Below, one piece after another: positions 1 to 8,661 of a stretch of DNA of 64,000 nucleotides (positions within the stretch are counted from its first letter, which is position 1; every line of letters starts with the position of its first letter). The stretch spans positions 1-64,000 of the forward strand of contig NZ_JAUXVZ010000055.1 in the NCBI RefSeq assembly GCF_030680185.1. The letters run 5' to 3'. The translations under genes were made by a program, and so were the position numbers. The stretch is from Phenylobacterium sp. (GTDB lineage Bacteria > Pseudomonadota > Alphaproteobacteria > Caulobacterales > Caulobacteraceae). The notes below the pieces were generated by a model. It searched no databases. It was not told the DNA's origin and worked only from the letters and a program-made list of their open reading frames with translations.

Positions 1-308
1 CCTCGGTCATGCTCACCGAGGAGGCCGTCAAGCGAGTGGCCGCGGGCAAGGAGCGCACCGACACCACCCAGCGCACCATCACCGAGATCACCGGCCGGGT
101 GCAGGAAAGCGTCCAGACCTTCCAGCAGATCGTCGCCTCCACCAACCAGCAGCAGCTGGGCATCGAACAGGTCATGGGCGCTCTGCAGAACATCCGCCAG
201 GCCAGCCAGCAGACCGCCGTCGGCACCCGCCAGCTGGAAGAAGCCGCCGGCAACCTCACGAGCCTGTCCCAGCAGCTGCTGGGTCTGGCTGAACGCTACC
301 GGGTCTGA
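1..308 (+). CDS. Methyl-accepting chemotaxis protein, C-terminal fragment
   Basis: The reading frame is open from the window edge (frame of base 3), so only about the last 101 residues are present and the true start lies upstream. The fragment is a Gln/Thr/Ala-rich amphipathic helix with heptad spacing and no hydrophobic segment. This is typical of the cytoplasmic signalling and adaptation coiled coil of a chemoreceptor, which would sit over the CheA/CheW array. It ends 9 bases before the CheA-like gene on the same strand, so it is probably the receptor of the same pathway. The hairpin-tip motif of the family is not in view. The assignment rests on composition, repeat pattern and context. Confidence 0.72.
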   Translation, partial: SVMLTEEAVKRVAAGKERTDTTQRTITEITGRVQESVQTFQQIVASTNQQQLGIEQVMGALQNIRQASQQTAVGTRQLEEAAGNLTSLSQQLLGLAERYRV

Positions 309-317
309 TCGCGGACC

Positions 318-2495
318 GTGGCTGACCTCCGCGCCCAGCTCCTGGCGGCGTTCGATATCGAACACCGCGAGCACCTCGAATCGGTGCGTCGGTCCCTGGC
401 CGCGCCGGCCGAGGCGGACCTGCGTGAGGTGTTCCGCCGCCTGCACAGCCTGAAGGGCGCAGCCCGGGCGGTGGACCTGGAGGTCGTGGAGCATCTGGCC
501 CACCGGCTGGAGGAGCGGCTGGCCCAGGTGATCGACGACGGGTCAGTCCTTGACGCCGCCACGGTAGATCTCATCCATCTCGGCCTGGACGCCATCGAAG
601 CCCAGGCGGCCGCGCAGCGCGATGGCGCCCCCCTGCCCGACGCAAGCCGGGCCCTGCAGGCGCTGGGCGCGCAGGTCGCGCAGCCGGCGCCGGTCAAGCC
701 AAGCGAGCCGGTCGAGCGGGTTGAGCCGACCGCGGCGCCCGCGTCGGACCGCTCGCCCGAATATGTGCGGGTGGACGCCGAACTTGGCGAACGCCTGAAC
801 GAGGCCCTGCACCACCTGTCCAGCGAGGTCCAGATCGAGGCCGCCCAGGTGGAGCTGACCCAGCGCCTGCGACGTGAGGCCAGTCAGCTGGAACGCCTGT
901 GGCGCGACATGCGGGCCCGCGGCGGCGAGGGCCGGACCTCCAACCGGGCAGTCGCCTTTGAACATGCCCTGCAGACCCTGACCCGCGATCTTGGCGAACT
1001 CGCCCGGCGTCAGTCCCGGGCCAACTGGGCCGTGGGCGAGAGCCTGGCCGTGCTGCGCGAACAGATCGACGAAATCGCCCTGGCGCCGGCTGAGAGCCTG
1101 TTGGGCGATCTTGGCCGCATGGTCAGGGACCTGGGCCGCGACCAGGGTCAGGACGTAGAGGTCCGCACCGAAGGCCTCGAGGTTCGCGCCGAGCGTCGCG
1201 TGCTCCAGGCTCTGCGCGAGCCGATCATCCACCTGTTGCGCAACGCCGTCAGCCACGGGGCCGAGGCGGCGGAAGTTCGCAAGGCGGCCGGCAAGTCCGA
1301 GCGCCTGCACGTAACCCTGCAGGCCCGGGCCCGGGGCGGTCGTCTGGAAGTCCGGATCGCCGATGATGGGCCAGGTCCCGACCTGGCCCGGATCGAGGCC
1401 GCCGCTATCGCCCGCGGGCTCCTGTCGCCTGATGACGGCTCCCGCCACCCTGACGAAATCCTTGCCCTGGCGTTCGAGCCCGGAGTCTCCGCCGCCAAGG
1501 CGGTGGATCGGCTGTCGGGCCGCGGCATGGGCCTGTCGGCGGTGGGGCAATCCCTCGCAGCCCTCGGCGGCTCGGCCCGCCTGCGAGCCCGCAGTCCCTT
1601 CGGCGCCGAGGTCATCCTGTCGGCGCCCTTGTCGGCCGCTCGGCAGACCCTGGTGGCTGTCGAGGCCGGCGGCGCTCTGTTTGGCCTCCCCAGCTTCGCT
1701 GTCCGCTCCCTGTTGCGTCTGAGAAGCGGTGAACTGGAAATCGTCGAAGGCGTGCCCAGCGCGCGGATACAAATCGACGGGTCGGACATTGTCACGCCCG
1801 TGATCCCGTTGAACGCCCTCCTCAACAACGCCGTGCTCGAACCGCCGGCGCCCGGCGCCGCAGCGCCGATGATCCTCATTCACCGGGGGGATCGACACCT
1901 GCTGCTGGCCGTCGACGAGATCGTCGATGTGCGTGAGCTCACTGTTCAGGATCTGGATGACAGCCGTATCGCCCCGGGCCTGACCCTGGGGGCGGCGATC
2001 CTGGACGAGGACCGACCCTTGCTGGTCCTCAATCCAGAAGCGCTGATCGACCGCTGGCTGAGGAACGCGCGGCGGCTGTCCGCTTCGGCGCTGGGGCTCG
2101 CCCCCAAGGAAACCGAAGCCCGGCAGGTTCGGACGGTTCTGGTGGTGGACGATTCCATCACCACGCGCACCCTCGAGAAGAGCATTCTGGAAGCCCAGGG
2201 CTATCGCGTCCTGCTGGCGGTGGACGGGGTGGACGCCCTGAACACCCTGCGCTCGTCCGACACTGTGATCGATCTGGTGGTCGCTGACATCGAGATGCCG
2301 CGCATGGACGGCTTCTCCCTGCTCCAGGCGATCAAGGCCGACGCCGGGCTGGCGCGCCTGCCGGTCATCCTGATGACCTCTCGCGACGACGAGGCCGATG
2401 TGCGCCGGGGGCTGGACCTGGGCGCCGAGGCCTACATCACCAAGCAGAAGTTCGACCAACGGGAACTGCTGGCCACCATCGGGCGCATCCTGTGA
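318..2495 (+). CDS. cheA: CheA-type chemotaxis kinase fused to a C-terminal receiver
   Basis: 725-residue hybrid chemotaxis histidine kinase, the kinase of the receptor array. Domains in order: an Hpt domain with phospho-acceptor His43 in LHSLKGAAR; a helical linker; an HATPase domain (N-box Asn309 in LLRNAVSHG, G-box DDGPGP) at about 290-440; a CheW-like domain at about 455-580; and a receiver at about 604-725 with the acidic pair in VLVVDDS and phospho-Asp657 in VADIEMPRMDG. The start is GTG at 318, chosen because it sits just after the receptor stop and gives a full Hpt domain. The last four bases overlap the cheB start. A CheA-REC fusion is usual in alternative chemosensory systems (surface behaviour, biofilm or gene regulation) rather than classical flagellar taxis; that role is inferred. 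Confidence 0.9.
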   Translation: MADLRAQLLAAFDIEHREHLESVRRSLAAPAEADLREVFRRLHSLKGAARAVDLEVVEHLAHRLEERLAQVIDDGSVLDAATVDLIHLGLDAIEAQAAAQRDGAPLPDASRALQALGAQVAQPAPVKPSEPVERVEPTAAPASDRSPEYVRVDAELGERLNEALHHLSSEVQIEAAQVELTQRLRREASQLERLWRDMRARGGEGRTSNRAVAFEHALQTLTRDLGELARRQSRANWAVGESLAVLREQIDEIALAPAESLLGDLGRMVRDLGRDQGQDVEVRTEGLEVRAERRVLQALREPIIHLLRNAVSHGAEAAEVRKAAGKSERLHVTLQARARGGRLEVRIADDGPGPDLARIEAAAIARGLLSPDDGSRHPDEILALAFEPGVSAAKAVDRLSGRGMGLSAVGQSLAALGGSARLRARSPFGAEVILSAPLSAARQTLVAVEAGGALFGLPSFAVRSLLRLRSGELEIVEGVPSARIQIDGSDIVTPVIPLNALLNNAVLEPPAPGAAAPMILIHRGDRHLLLAVDEIVDVRELTVQDLDDSRIAPGLTLGAAILDEDRPLLVLNPEALIDRWLRNARRLSASALGLAPKETEARQVRTVLVVDDSITTRTLEKSILEAQGYRVLLAVDGVDALNTLRSSDTVIDLVVADIEMPRMDGFSLLQAIKADAGLARLPVILMTSRDDEADVRRGLDLGAEAYITKQKFDQRELLATIGRIL

Positions 2496-3559
2496 ATCAA
2501 GGCCGCGCGCCTGTCCGGGTGATGATCGTCGAGGACTCCCTCGTCGTTCGCCAGCTGCTGACCCATATCATCGGCCGGGACCCGAGGTTCGTCGTGGCCG
2601 CCGCTGTCGCCTCGGCTGAAGACGCCCTGGCCGAAATCCCGCGGGTCCGCCCCGATGTGATCTCCATGGACATCCGGCTGCCGGGCATGGACGGCCTGGA
2701 GGCCACGGCCCGGATCATGGCCGACAACCCCACGCCGATCGTGGTCATCGCCGACGCGGTGGAGGACGCCTCCCTGCGGATCTCCATGAACGCCCTGCGG
2801 GCCGGGGCGCTGACCGTAGTGGAGAAGCCCGCGGGGCCCAGCAACGCCAGCTACGAGCGACTGGCCGAGACCATCTGCACCCAGCTGTTCATCATGAGCA
2901 GTGTTCCGGTGATCCGTCGCCGCAGCATTGGGGCGCCGCGGGATGAGCGAACCGAGACCCGGCCGGTCGTCCCGGGCGCATTCGAGCGGCTGGACTTCCT
3001 GGCGCTGGCGGCCTCCACCGGCGGGCCGCCCGCCCTGGCCAAGGTGTTGGGCGCCCTGCCCTCGAACTTCCCCGCGCCAGTTCTGCTCGTCCAGCATATG
3101 GGCGCGGCCTTCATGGAGGGTTTCGCCAAGTGGCTGGACGGCCTTTGCGCCATGCCGGTGGTCCTGGCGCAGGACGGGGTGTTGGCTGAGCCCAGCTGCG
3201 TCTATGTGGCGCCGGGGGACTCCCACCTGGCCATCCGCAGCTCCGGCGTCATGCGCATCACCCAGGCCCCGCCGGTGGGCGGACAGCGACCGTCGGCCAA
3301 TGTGCTGTTCGGCGCCCTGGCCGAGGCCGCGCCTACCCGCACGGTCGCCGCCCTGCTGACCGGCATGGGGGAAGACGGGGCCCAGGGCATGTCCCGTCTG
3401 AGCCAGGGGGGCGCCCACACCATCGCCGAGCATGCCAGCACTGCGGTGGTGAACGGCATGCCCGCCGCCGCCGTGCGCCTGCGAGCGGCCCGGGACATTC
3501 TGCCTCTTGACCTGATCGGACCTCGCATCCTCCAGCTGTCCGGCAAGGGGCGTCCATGA
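2492..3559 (+). CDS. cheB: Chemotaxis response regulator and protein-glutamate methylesterase CheB
   Basis: 355 residues, normal CheB length. The N-terminal receiver has phospho-Asp60 in SMDIRLPGMDG. The C-terminal methylesterase domain carries the catalytic triad Ser175 (AASTGGP), His202 (VQHM) and Asp295 (TGMGEDG). It removes methyl groups from receptor glutamates during adaptation. The receiver position that is normally Thr/Ser appears to be Ala (VVIADAVED), so switching may differ from enteric CheB. The start is GTG at 2492 inside the end of cheA (GTGA overlap), implying translational coupling. No cheR, cheW or cheY is visible after it; they would have to lie upstream of the window. Confidence 0.92.
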   Translation: MNQGRAPVRVMIVEDSLVVRQLLTHIIGRDPRFVVAAAVASAEDALAEIPRVRPDVISMDIRLPGMDGLEATARIMADNPTPIVVIADAVEDASLRISMNALRAGALTVVEKPAGPSNASYERLAETICTQLFIMSSVPVIRRRSIGAPRDERTETRPVVPGAFERLDFLALAASTGGPPALAKVLGALPSNFPAPVLLVQHMGAAFMEGFAKWLDGLCAMPVVLAQDGVLAEPSCVYVAPGDSHLAIRSSGVMRITQAPPVGGQRPSANVLFGALAEAAPTRTVAALLTGMGEDGAQGMSRLSQGGAHTIAEHASTAVVNGMPAAAVRLRAARDILPLDLIGPRILQLSGKGRP

Positions 3560-5187
3560 GCCCCCATCCGCACGCCAAGGTTCTCGTGGTGGAAGATTCG
3601 GAGACCCAGGCCCTGGCCCTGCGCGGCCGCCTGGAGGCCGAGGGCTATACGGTGCAGACCGTCACCAGCGCCGAGGCCGCCCTGGAGAGGCTGAACGGGC
3701 CCCTCCCGGACCTGGTCGTGGCCGACTTTCACCTGCCTGGCATGGATGGACGCGAGCTGTCGCGGCAGCTGCGCCTGAACCGCCGGACCCGCACCCTGCC
3801 CCTGCTCATGCTGACCAGCGCCAGGGAGCAGGATCTGGAGCGCCAGGGCCTGGAGAGCGGGGCGGACGCCTATGTGTCCAAGTCCGCCGACATGGATGTC
3901 ATGCTGGCCAGGCTTCGCGCCCTGCTGCGCCGGGGTCGGATGGCGGCCAGCGAGACAGCCGCCGACGCGGGCTTCCGCCCGGCCCGGGTGATGATCGTGC
4001 ACGACAGCGCCACCCAGCGGATCAAGCTGGGCGCCGTCCTGGCCCAGGTCGGCTATGAGGTGAGCGAGGCGCCGGATGCGACGACGGCCATGGCGGCCGC
4101 CAATGACCAGATCGACTGCATCGTCATGCCCGCCACAGGCGCAAGTCTGGACGGCCTGGATCTGTGCCGCAGACTGGATCGTCAGCGCGAGCGCATGTCC
4201 CTGCCCTTCCAGATTGTCGTCATCGGACCGGGCGCCGGCGATCCCCACGCCCTGGCTGCGGCCTTCGACGCCGGCGCCGACGATGTCACCGCCAGTACCG
4301 ACGAGGACGAGGTCCTGCGCATGCGGGTGCGCGCCCTGGTGCGGCGCAGACTGCTGGCCGAGGAAACCCGGCGCTCCGAAGAGGCGGACGCCCGGGCCGC
4401 CGCAGCCGACGAGCTGTCCCGCGCCAACGCGGAGCTGGAGGCCGCCAACCAGCAACTGCGTCAGGCGCAGGCCCAGCTGGTCCAGTCCGCCAAGATGGCC
4501 TCCCTGGGGGAGCTGGTCGCCGGCATCGCCCATGAGATCAACAATCCCCTGGCCTTCATTCTGGGCCACCAGAACACGGTCGAGCGGCTGGCGCGGCAAT
4601 TGGCGGAGGCTCCGGACGACTCCAATCCCGCAGCCCTGGCCAAGATGACGGACCGGCTCGGCGCCATGCGGATGGGTCTGCAGCGCATCCAGAGCCTGGT
4701 GATGAACCTGCGGAAGTTCTCCCGCCTGGACGAAGCCGACAGCCAGCAGCTTGACGTCCCCGACGCTATTGAGACGGTCCTGGCTCTGCTTGGCCCCAAG
4801 ATGGGCGCCATAGAGGTTCGCCGGGACCTAAGGGCCAGGCCACAGCTCACCGCCTCGCCGGCCCTATTGAACCAGGTGGTCATGAACATCCTGTCCAACG
4901 CGGCCGACGCCCTGGGCGGCGCCGGCGTCATTGAGGTCTCCACCGAGGAGCGCGATGGCGGCTACCGGATCGAGATCAATGATTCAGGCCCCGGCGTGCC
5001 AGAGGCGGTCCGCGACCGCATCTTCGAACCCTTCTTCACCACCAAGCCGGTGGGGGACGGCACGGGGCTGGGCCTGGCCATTGCCTATGCCGTCGTCCGC
5101 GCCCACAAAGGCGAGATCACGGTGGACAGCGGGCCCCTCGGCGGCGCGCGCTTCGTGATCGAGTTGCCCGTGGACCCCCAGGCATGA
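3556..5187 (+). CDS. Two-receiver sensor histidine kinase (REC - pseudo-REC - HisKA - HATPase)
   Basis: 543 residues, cytoplasmic, no membrane segment. The first receiver has phospho-Asp57 in [13 protein letters not shown] second receiver at about 143-260 is degenerate: the acidic pair reads HD and the phospho-acceptor position is Pro192 ([12 protein letters not shown]). A coiled coil at about 265-312 leads to the HisKA domain with His326 in [10 protein letters not shown], then an HATPase with DSGPGVP and GDGTGLGLA. The ATG at 3556 overlaps the cheB stop by four bases. Position and coupling suggest it takes phosphate or a signal from the CheA/CheB pathway through REC1 and passes it on. The partner is unknown. 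Confidence 0.88.
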   Translation: MSPHPHAKVLVVEDSETQALALRGRLEAEGYTVQTVTSAEAALERLNGPLPDLVVADFHLPGMDGRELSRQLRLNRRTRTLPLLMLTSAREQDLERQGLESGADAYVSKSADMDVMLARLRALLRRGRMAASETAADAGFRPARVMIVHDSATQRIKLGAVLAQVGYEVSEAPDATTAMAAANDQIDCIVMPATGASLDGLDLCRRLDRQRERMSLPFQIVVIGPGAGDPHALAAAFDAGADDVTASTDEDEVLRMRVRALVRRRLLAEETRRSEEADARAAAADELSRANAELEAANQQLRQAQAQLVQSAKMASLGELVAGIAHEINNPLAFILGHQNTVERLARQLAEAPDDSNPAALAKMTDRLGAMRMGLQRIQSLVMNLRKFSRLDEADSQQLDVPDAIETVLALLGPKMGAIEVRRDLRARPQLTASPALLNQVVMNILSNAADALGGAGVIEVSTEERDGGYRIEINDSGPGVPEAVRDRIFEPFFTTKPVGDGTGLGLAIAYAVVRAHKGEITVDSGPLGGARFVIELPVDPQA

Positions 5188-7058
5188 ACGCCCTCTCTCC
5201 ACCGCCTCTGATCCTCCTGGTCGATGACGAGCCCGATATCCTGGTGGCGCTCGCAGACCTGCTGGAGGACAGCTTCCAGGTCCTGGCCGCCAATGGCGGC
5301 GCCGAGGCGCTCGAGATCCTGTCGCGCGAGCCGGATGTGGCCGTGATCGTCTCCGACCAGCGCATGCCGGAAATGACCGGCGACGTCTTCCTGGGCCAGG
5401 CCAGACGCCTGTCGGAGGCTGAGGCCATCCTGCTGACCGGCTATGCCGATCTCAGTTCCATCACCGCCGCCCTGAACAAGGGCGGGATCGTCGGCTACGC
5501 CGCCAAGCCCTGGGACCCCGAGGCCTTGCGGGCCATGGTCTCGTCGGCCGCCGAGCGCCACCAGCTTCGCCGGGCGCTGAACGAGGAACGTTCCCTGCTG
5601 CGCGGGCTCATGGCCCACCTGCCCGCCGCGGTTGCGGTCAAGGATCGCGAGGGCCGGTACGTGCGCATCAATGAACGCAAGGCCCTGGCGCTGGGTCTGG
5701 GCGCCAAGACGGGTGTCGGCAAGACCGAGTCCGAGCTCGGCGGCTCCGGCCGCGCCGACGCCGAGGCCCTGGCGCTGGCCCGGGGCGAGACCGTCGAGGT
5801 GCTGGACGAGCGGGAGACCGAGGTCGGGACCCAGTGGCTGGAGACGGCCATCGTGCCGGTGCATGACCCCGCCGGGGAGGTCCGCCACCTGGTGGTCGTC
5901 GAGCGGGACGTCACCGACGAGAAGCTGGCCGAAATGCAGCTTCGCCAATCCGACAAGCTGCGGGCCCTGGGCACCCTGGCGGGCGGCGTGGCGCACGACT
6001 TCAACAATCTGCTGACCGCCATCATCGGCAGTCTCGAACTGGCCACCCGCCGCATGGGTGATGAGGCGGCCCTGCGCCGCTACTTGGACAACGCCACCCT
6101 GGCCGCTCAGAAGGGCGCGACCCTGACCCAGCGCCTGCTGGGTTTCAGCCGGCAGACCGAGAGCCGCGGGGCCGAGGTGGTGGACCTGGCCGAAATCCTC
6201 TCCGAGACCAAGGACCTGGTCGAGCGCACCCTGGGCGGAGGCGCGCGGATCAGCTGGAACCTTGCTGACGGCCTGTGGCGGTCGGCCATTGAGCCTGACC
6301 AGTTGGAACTCGCCATTCTGAACCTCGCGGTCAACGCCCGCGACGCCATGCCTGATGGCGGGCGGATCACCATATCGGCCTGGAACCAGACCCTCGCCGC
6401 GCCGGAGCCGCAGCTCGACCTTGCGGCGGGCGACTATGCTGTGATCTCAGTCCATGACACCGGCGCCGGCATGACGCCGGAGGTGCTGGCTCGCGTCCTT
6501 GAACCCTTCTTCACCACCAAGCCCGTGGGCAAGGGCACCGGTCTTGGCCTGCCCATGGCCTACGGCTTCGCTCAGCGCTCTGGCGGCGCCCTGGAAATCT
6601 GCAGCGAGCCGGGCCAGGGCACTGAGGTGAAGATCTATCTGCCCCGGGCGGTGATCGCGGCCCTCGAGGTGACTCCGGCGCCGGAAAAGAGCGCGGCCGA
6701 CCAGGAGCGGTCCGGACGGCGCATTCTGGTGGTCGACGACGAGCCCCCTGTGCGTGCGGTGACCGCGGGATTCCTGCGGGACTGCGGCCATGACGTCGTC
6801 GAGGCGGACGGCGCAGACGCCGCGCTGCGCCTGCTCCGGGAGGGCGGGCCGTTTGACCTCGCCCTGGTGGACTTCGCCATGCCCGGCGTAAACGGCGTCG
6901 AGTTCGCCCGACGTGCTCGGGCGGACGGGTCGGACCTGCCGATCATCCTCATCACCGGCTATTTCGACGTTGAGGTGCCCGGCGACATCGCCCTGGTCCA
7001 CAAGCCGTTCAGCAACGCCACCCTGCAGGCCGCCCTCGCCCGGGCCTGGGCTCAGTAG
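5184..7058 (+). CDS. Hybrid histidine kinase (REC - PAS - HisKA - HATPase - REC)
   Basis: 624 residues, no membrane segment. The N-terminal receiver has phospho-Asp58 in VSDQRMPEMTG. A PAS-like sensor lies at about 130-245, then HisKA with His271 in GGVAHDFNNLL, an HATPase (NLAVNARDAMPDGG, GKGTGLGLPMA), and a C-terminal receiver with Asp563 in LVDFAMPGVNG. The HDFNN H-box class is shared with CckA-like hybrid kinases. The ATG at 5184 overlaps the previous stop by four bases, making this the last gene of the coupled chain. Two receivers on one kinase suggest both input from and output to a phosphorelay; no separate Hpt protein or effector is visible nearby. The 3' end overlaps the convergent next gene by 7 bp. 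Confidence 0.88.
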   Translation: MNALSPPPLILLVDDEPDILVALADLLEDSFQVLAANGGAEALEILSREPDVAVIVSDQRMPEMTGDVFLGQARRLSEAEAILLTGYADLSSITAALNKGGIVGYAAKPWDPEALRAMVSSAAERHQLRRALNEERSLLRGLMAHLPAAVAVKDREGRYVRINERKALALGLGAKTGVGKTESELGGSGRADAEALALARGETVEVLDERETEVGTQWLETAIVPVHDPAGEVRHLVVVERDVTDEKLAEMQLRQSDKLRALGTLAGGVAHDFNNLLTAIIGSLELATRRMGDEAALRRYLDNATLAAQKGATLTQRLLGFSRQTESRGAEVVDLAEILSETKDLVERTLGGGARISWNLADGLWRSAIEPDQLELAILNLAVNARDAMPDGGRITISAWNQTLAAPEPQLDLAAGDYAVISVHDTGAGMTPEVLARVLEPFFTTKPVGKGTGLGLPMAYGFAQRSGGALEICSEPGQGTEVKIYLPRAVIAALEVTPAPEKSAADQERSGRRILVVDDEPPVRAVTAGFLRDCGHDVVEADGADAALRLLREGGPFDLALVDFAMPGVNGVEFARRARADGSDLPIILITGYFDVEVPGDIALVHKPFSNATLQAALARAWAQ

Positions 7059-7543
7059 ATCCCCATCGCGAGGCCTGCCGCCAGGGCTGCGCCGAGTTCG
7101 CCGCACCTTGCCAGCTCGGCCGGCGCGATCTGCTTCTCCGCCAGGATCGCCTCAGGCGTCTGGGCGTGGGTGCAGACGATGATCGGTTCGGCCACGGCCT
7201 TCAGCCGCCAACCGGTGGCGATCCGCGCCATCTGACGAACCGCGTTTTCCCCATCGCTGCCGGCGCAGACCATTAGGGCGTAAGGCCGGCCCTCGATGCG
7301 CCCCAGCACGGGATAATAGGCGCGGTCGAAGAAGGCCTTCATCTCACCGGAGATCGCCGCCAGGTTCTCCGGACAGACGAACAGGTAACCGTCGGCCTGA
7401 AGAAGGTCATCTGGCCCGGCCTCGGTCGCCTCAAGGACCTGGACCCGCGCCTCCCCCGTCTCGCGGGCGGCGGCCTCGGCAGCTTGGGCGATCTGGCGCG
7501 AACCGCCGGTACGCGAGTGATAGACGATCAGCAGCAACTTCAT
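7052..7543 (-). CDS. Flavodoxin-like NAD(P)H-dependent reductase
   Basis: 163 residues from the ATG at 7543. A longer open frame extends upstream, but the beta-strand plus phosphate loop LLLIVYHSRTGGSRQIA belongs at the N-terminus of a flavodoxin fold. The motif YLFVCPENLAAISGEMK fits the flavin-contact region of NAD(P)H-dependent FMN reductases. It would bind FMN and reduce a small electron acceptor in the cytoplasm; the substrate cannot be read from sequence. It is convergent with the kinase operon (7-bp overlap) and divergent from the HDO-family gene, with about 156 bp between them that could hold both promoters. Confidence 0.78.
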   Translation of the reverse strand: MKLLLIVYHSRTGGSRQIAQAAEAAARETGEARVQVLEATEAGPDDLLQADGYLFVCPENLAAISGEMKAFFDRAYYPVLGRIEGRPYALMVCAGSDGENAVRQMARIATGWRLKAVAEPIIVCTHAQTPEAILAEKQIAPAELARCGELGAALAAGLAMGIY

Positions 7544-7699
7544 AGGGGCAGCATAGGCGACATCGCCATGCTCACACAGGCCAGCAGGCCGCCGCCCTTC
7601 AAGCTGACCCAGCGTGGCCGCTGAATTTTCCACCGAGCCACGTCAGGGCCGGAACCCGGCGGGCGGTCTGAGACTTTCTCCCACCAACAGGAGATTTCC

Positions 7700-8644
7700 A
7701 TGGCCATGATCCAGGGCTTGGGCCTGCAAAGCGCCCCCGCAGCCGGCTTTTCGGACCCCAACAGCCTCCATCGGGGGCTAGCGCGGTGGAACCGCAGCCG
7801 CCTTTCGCCCTCCACGCCGCGCAATGACTGGCGGCTGGAGCTGAACCGCGACCTGCGGATGCAGCAGAAGGAAGGCGAGTTCATCGAAGCCTTCCGCGCC
7901 CGGGTCCAGGACGAGGTGGCGCAGGTCCCGACAGATCCCGCGGGCTTCATCGCCTGGTTCGAGGGCCTGAAGGACAACGGTCCCGGCCAGTGGGACCCGC
8001 TGTTCGACTGGCTCGCCACTGAAGCCGACCTGGAACAGATCTCCTGGTTCCTGACACAGGAAGCCGCCGGCGAGGCGGGGTTCGATGATCTGGTCGCCCT
8101 GACCCAGGTTAAGCTGCCGGCCCGACCCAAGCTTGAGCTGGCCCGCAACTACTGGGACGAGATGGGCCGCGGAAATATGGGCGGCATGCACGGGCCGATG
8201 CTCGACATGACCGTGCAGGGCCTGGAGCTCGCGCCGACCATCGAGGGCACGCTCTGGCAGTCCCTGGCGCTCGCCAACACCATGACCGCCTTCGCCGCCA
8301 CCCGACGATACGCCTATCACTCCGTGGGCGCCCTGGGCGTCGTGGAACTGACCGCGCCGACCCGGGTGGCGTCGGTGGCCGCCGGCCTCAAGCGCCTGGG
8401 CGTGGCGCCAAAGCTGCGCAAGTATTTCGATCTGCACGCGGTTCTGGACGTCGAGCATTCCAAGGCCTGGAACGCCGAGGCGCTCATGCCCCTGGCCCAG
8501 GAGCACCCCGAGGTGCTGCCCGCCATCGCCGAAGGCGCGATCATGCGCCTGCGCTGTGGCGAGCAGTGCTTCGAGGCCTATCGCGCCTTCCTGTGGGCCG
8601 GCGCCCGCACCGCTCAGACCGTTCTCCTCAAGGAGTCGGCCTGA
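7700..8644 (+). CDS. Haem-oxygenase-like di-iron (HDO) / iron-containing redox enzyme family protein
   Basis: 314 residues, largely helical, no signal peptide. Start ATG 7700 has an AGGAG six bases upstream. Candidate metal ligands match the HDO pattern: Glu121, a segment NYWDEMGRGN followed by His164, Glu216 (GVVELTAP), then His246-x3-Asp250-x2-His253 in FDLHAVLDVEHSKAW. The H-x3-D-x2-H helix is the strongest signal. Known members (UndA, SznF central domain, CADD) use a labile di-iron centre for oxidative C-C, N-N or side-chain chemistry. The substrate here is unknown. The gene appears monocistronic, beside a divergent flavodoxin-like reductase that could be an electron donor (inference). 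TENA/PqqC relatives are possible but fit the ligand pattern less well. Confidence 0.68.
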   Translation: MAMIQGLGLQSAPAAGFSDPNSLHRGLARWNRSRLSPSTPRNDWRLELNRDLRMQQKEGEFIEAFRARVQDEVAQVPTDPAGFIAWFEGLKDNGPGQWDPLFDWLATEADLEQISWFLTQEAAGEAGFDDLVALTQVKLPARPKLELARNYWDEMGRGNMGGMHGPMLDMTVQGLELAPTIEGTLWQSLALANTMTAFAATRRYAYHSVGALGVVELTAPTRVASVAAGLKRLGVAPKLRKYFDLHAVLDVEHSKAWNAEALMPLAQEHPEVLPAIAEGAIMRLRCGEQCFEAYRAFLWAGARTAQTVLLKESA

Positions 8645-8661
8645 CCCAGCCTGGCGAGGGG

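Noticed and set aside
543..4599. Long minus-strand frames opposite cheA, cheB and the first multi-receiver kinase
   Set aside because: No recognisable domain and biased composition. The plus-strand genes contain all catalytic residues and coupled starts.
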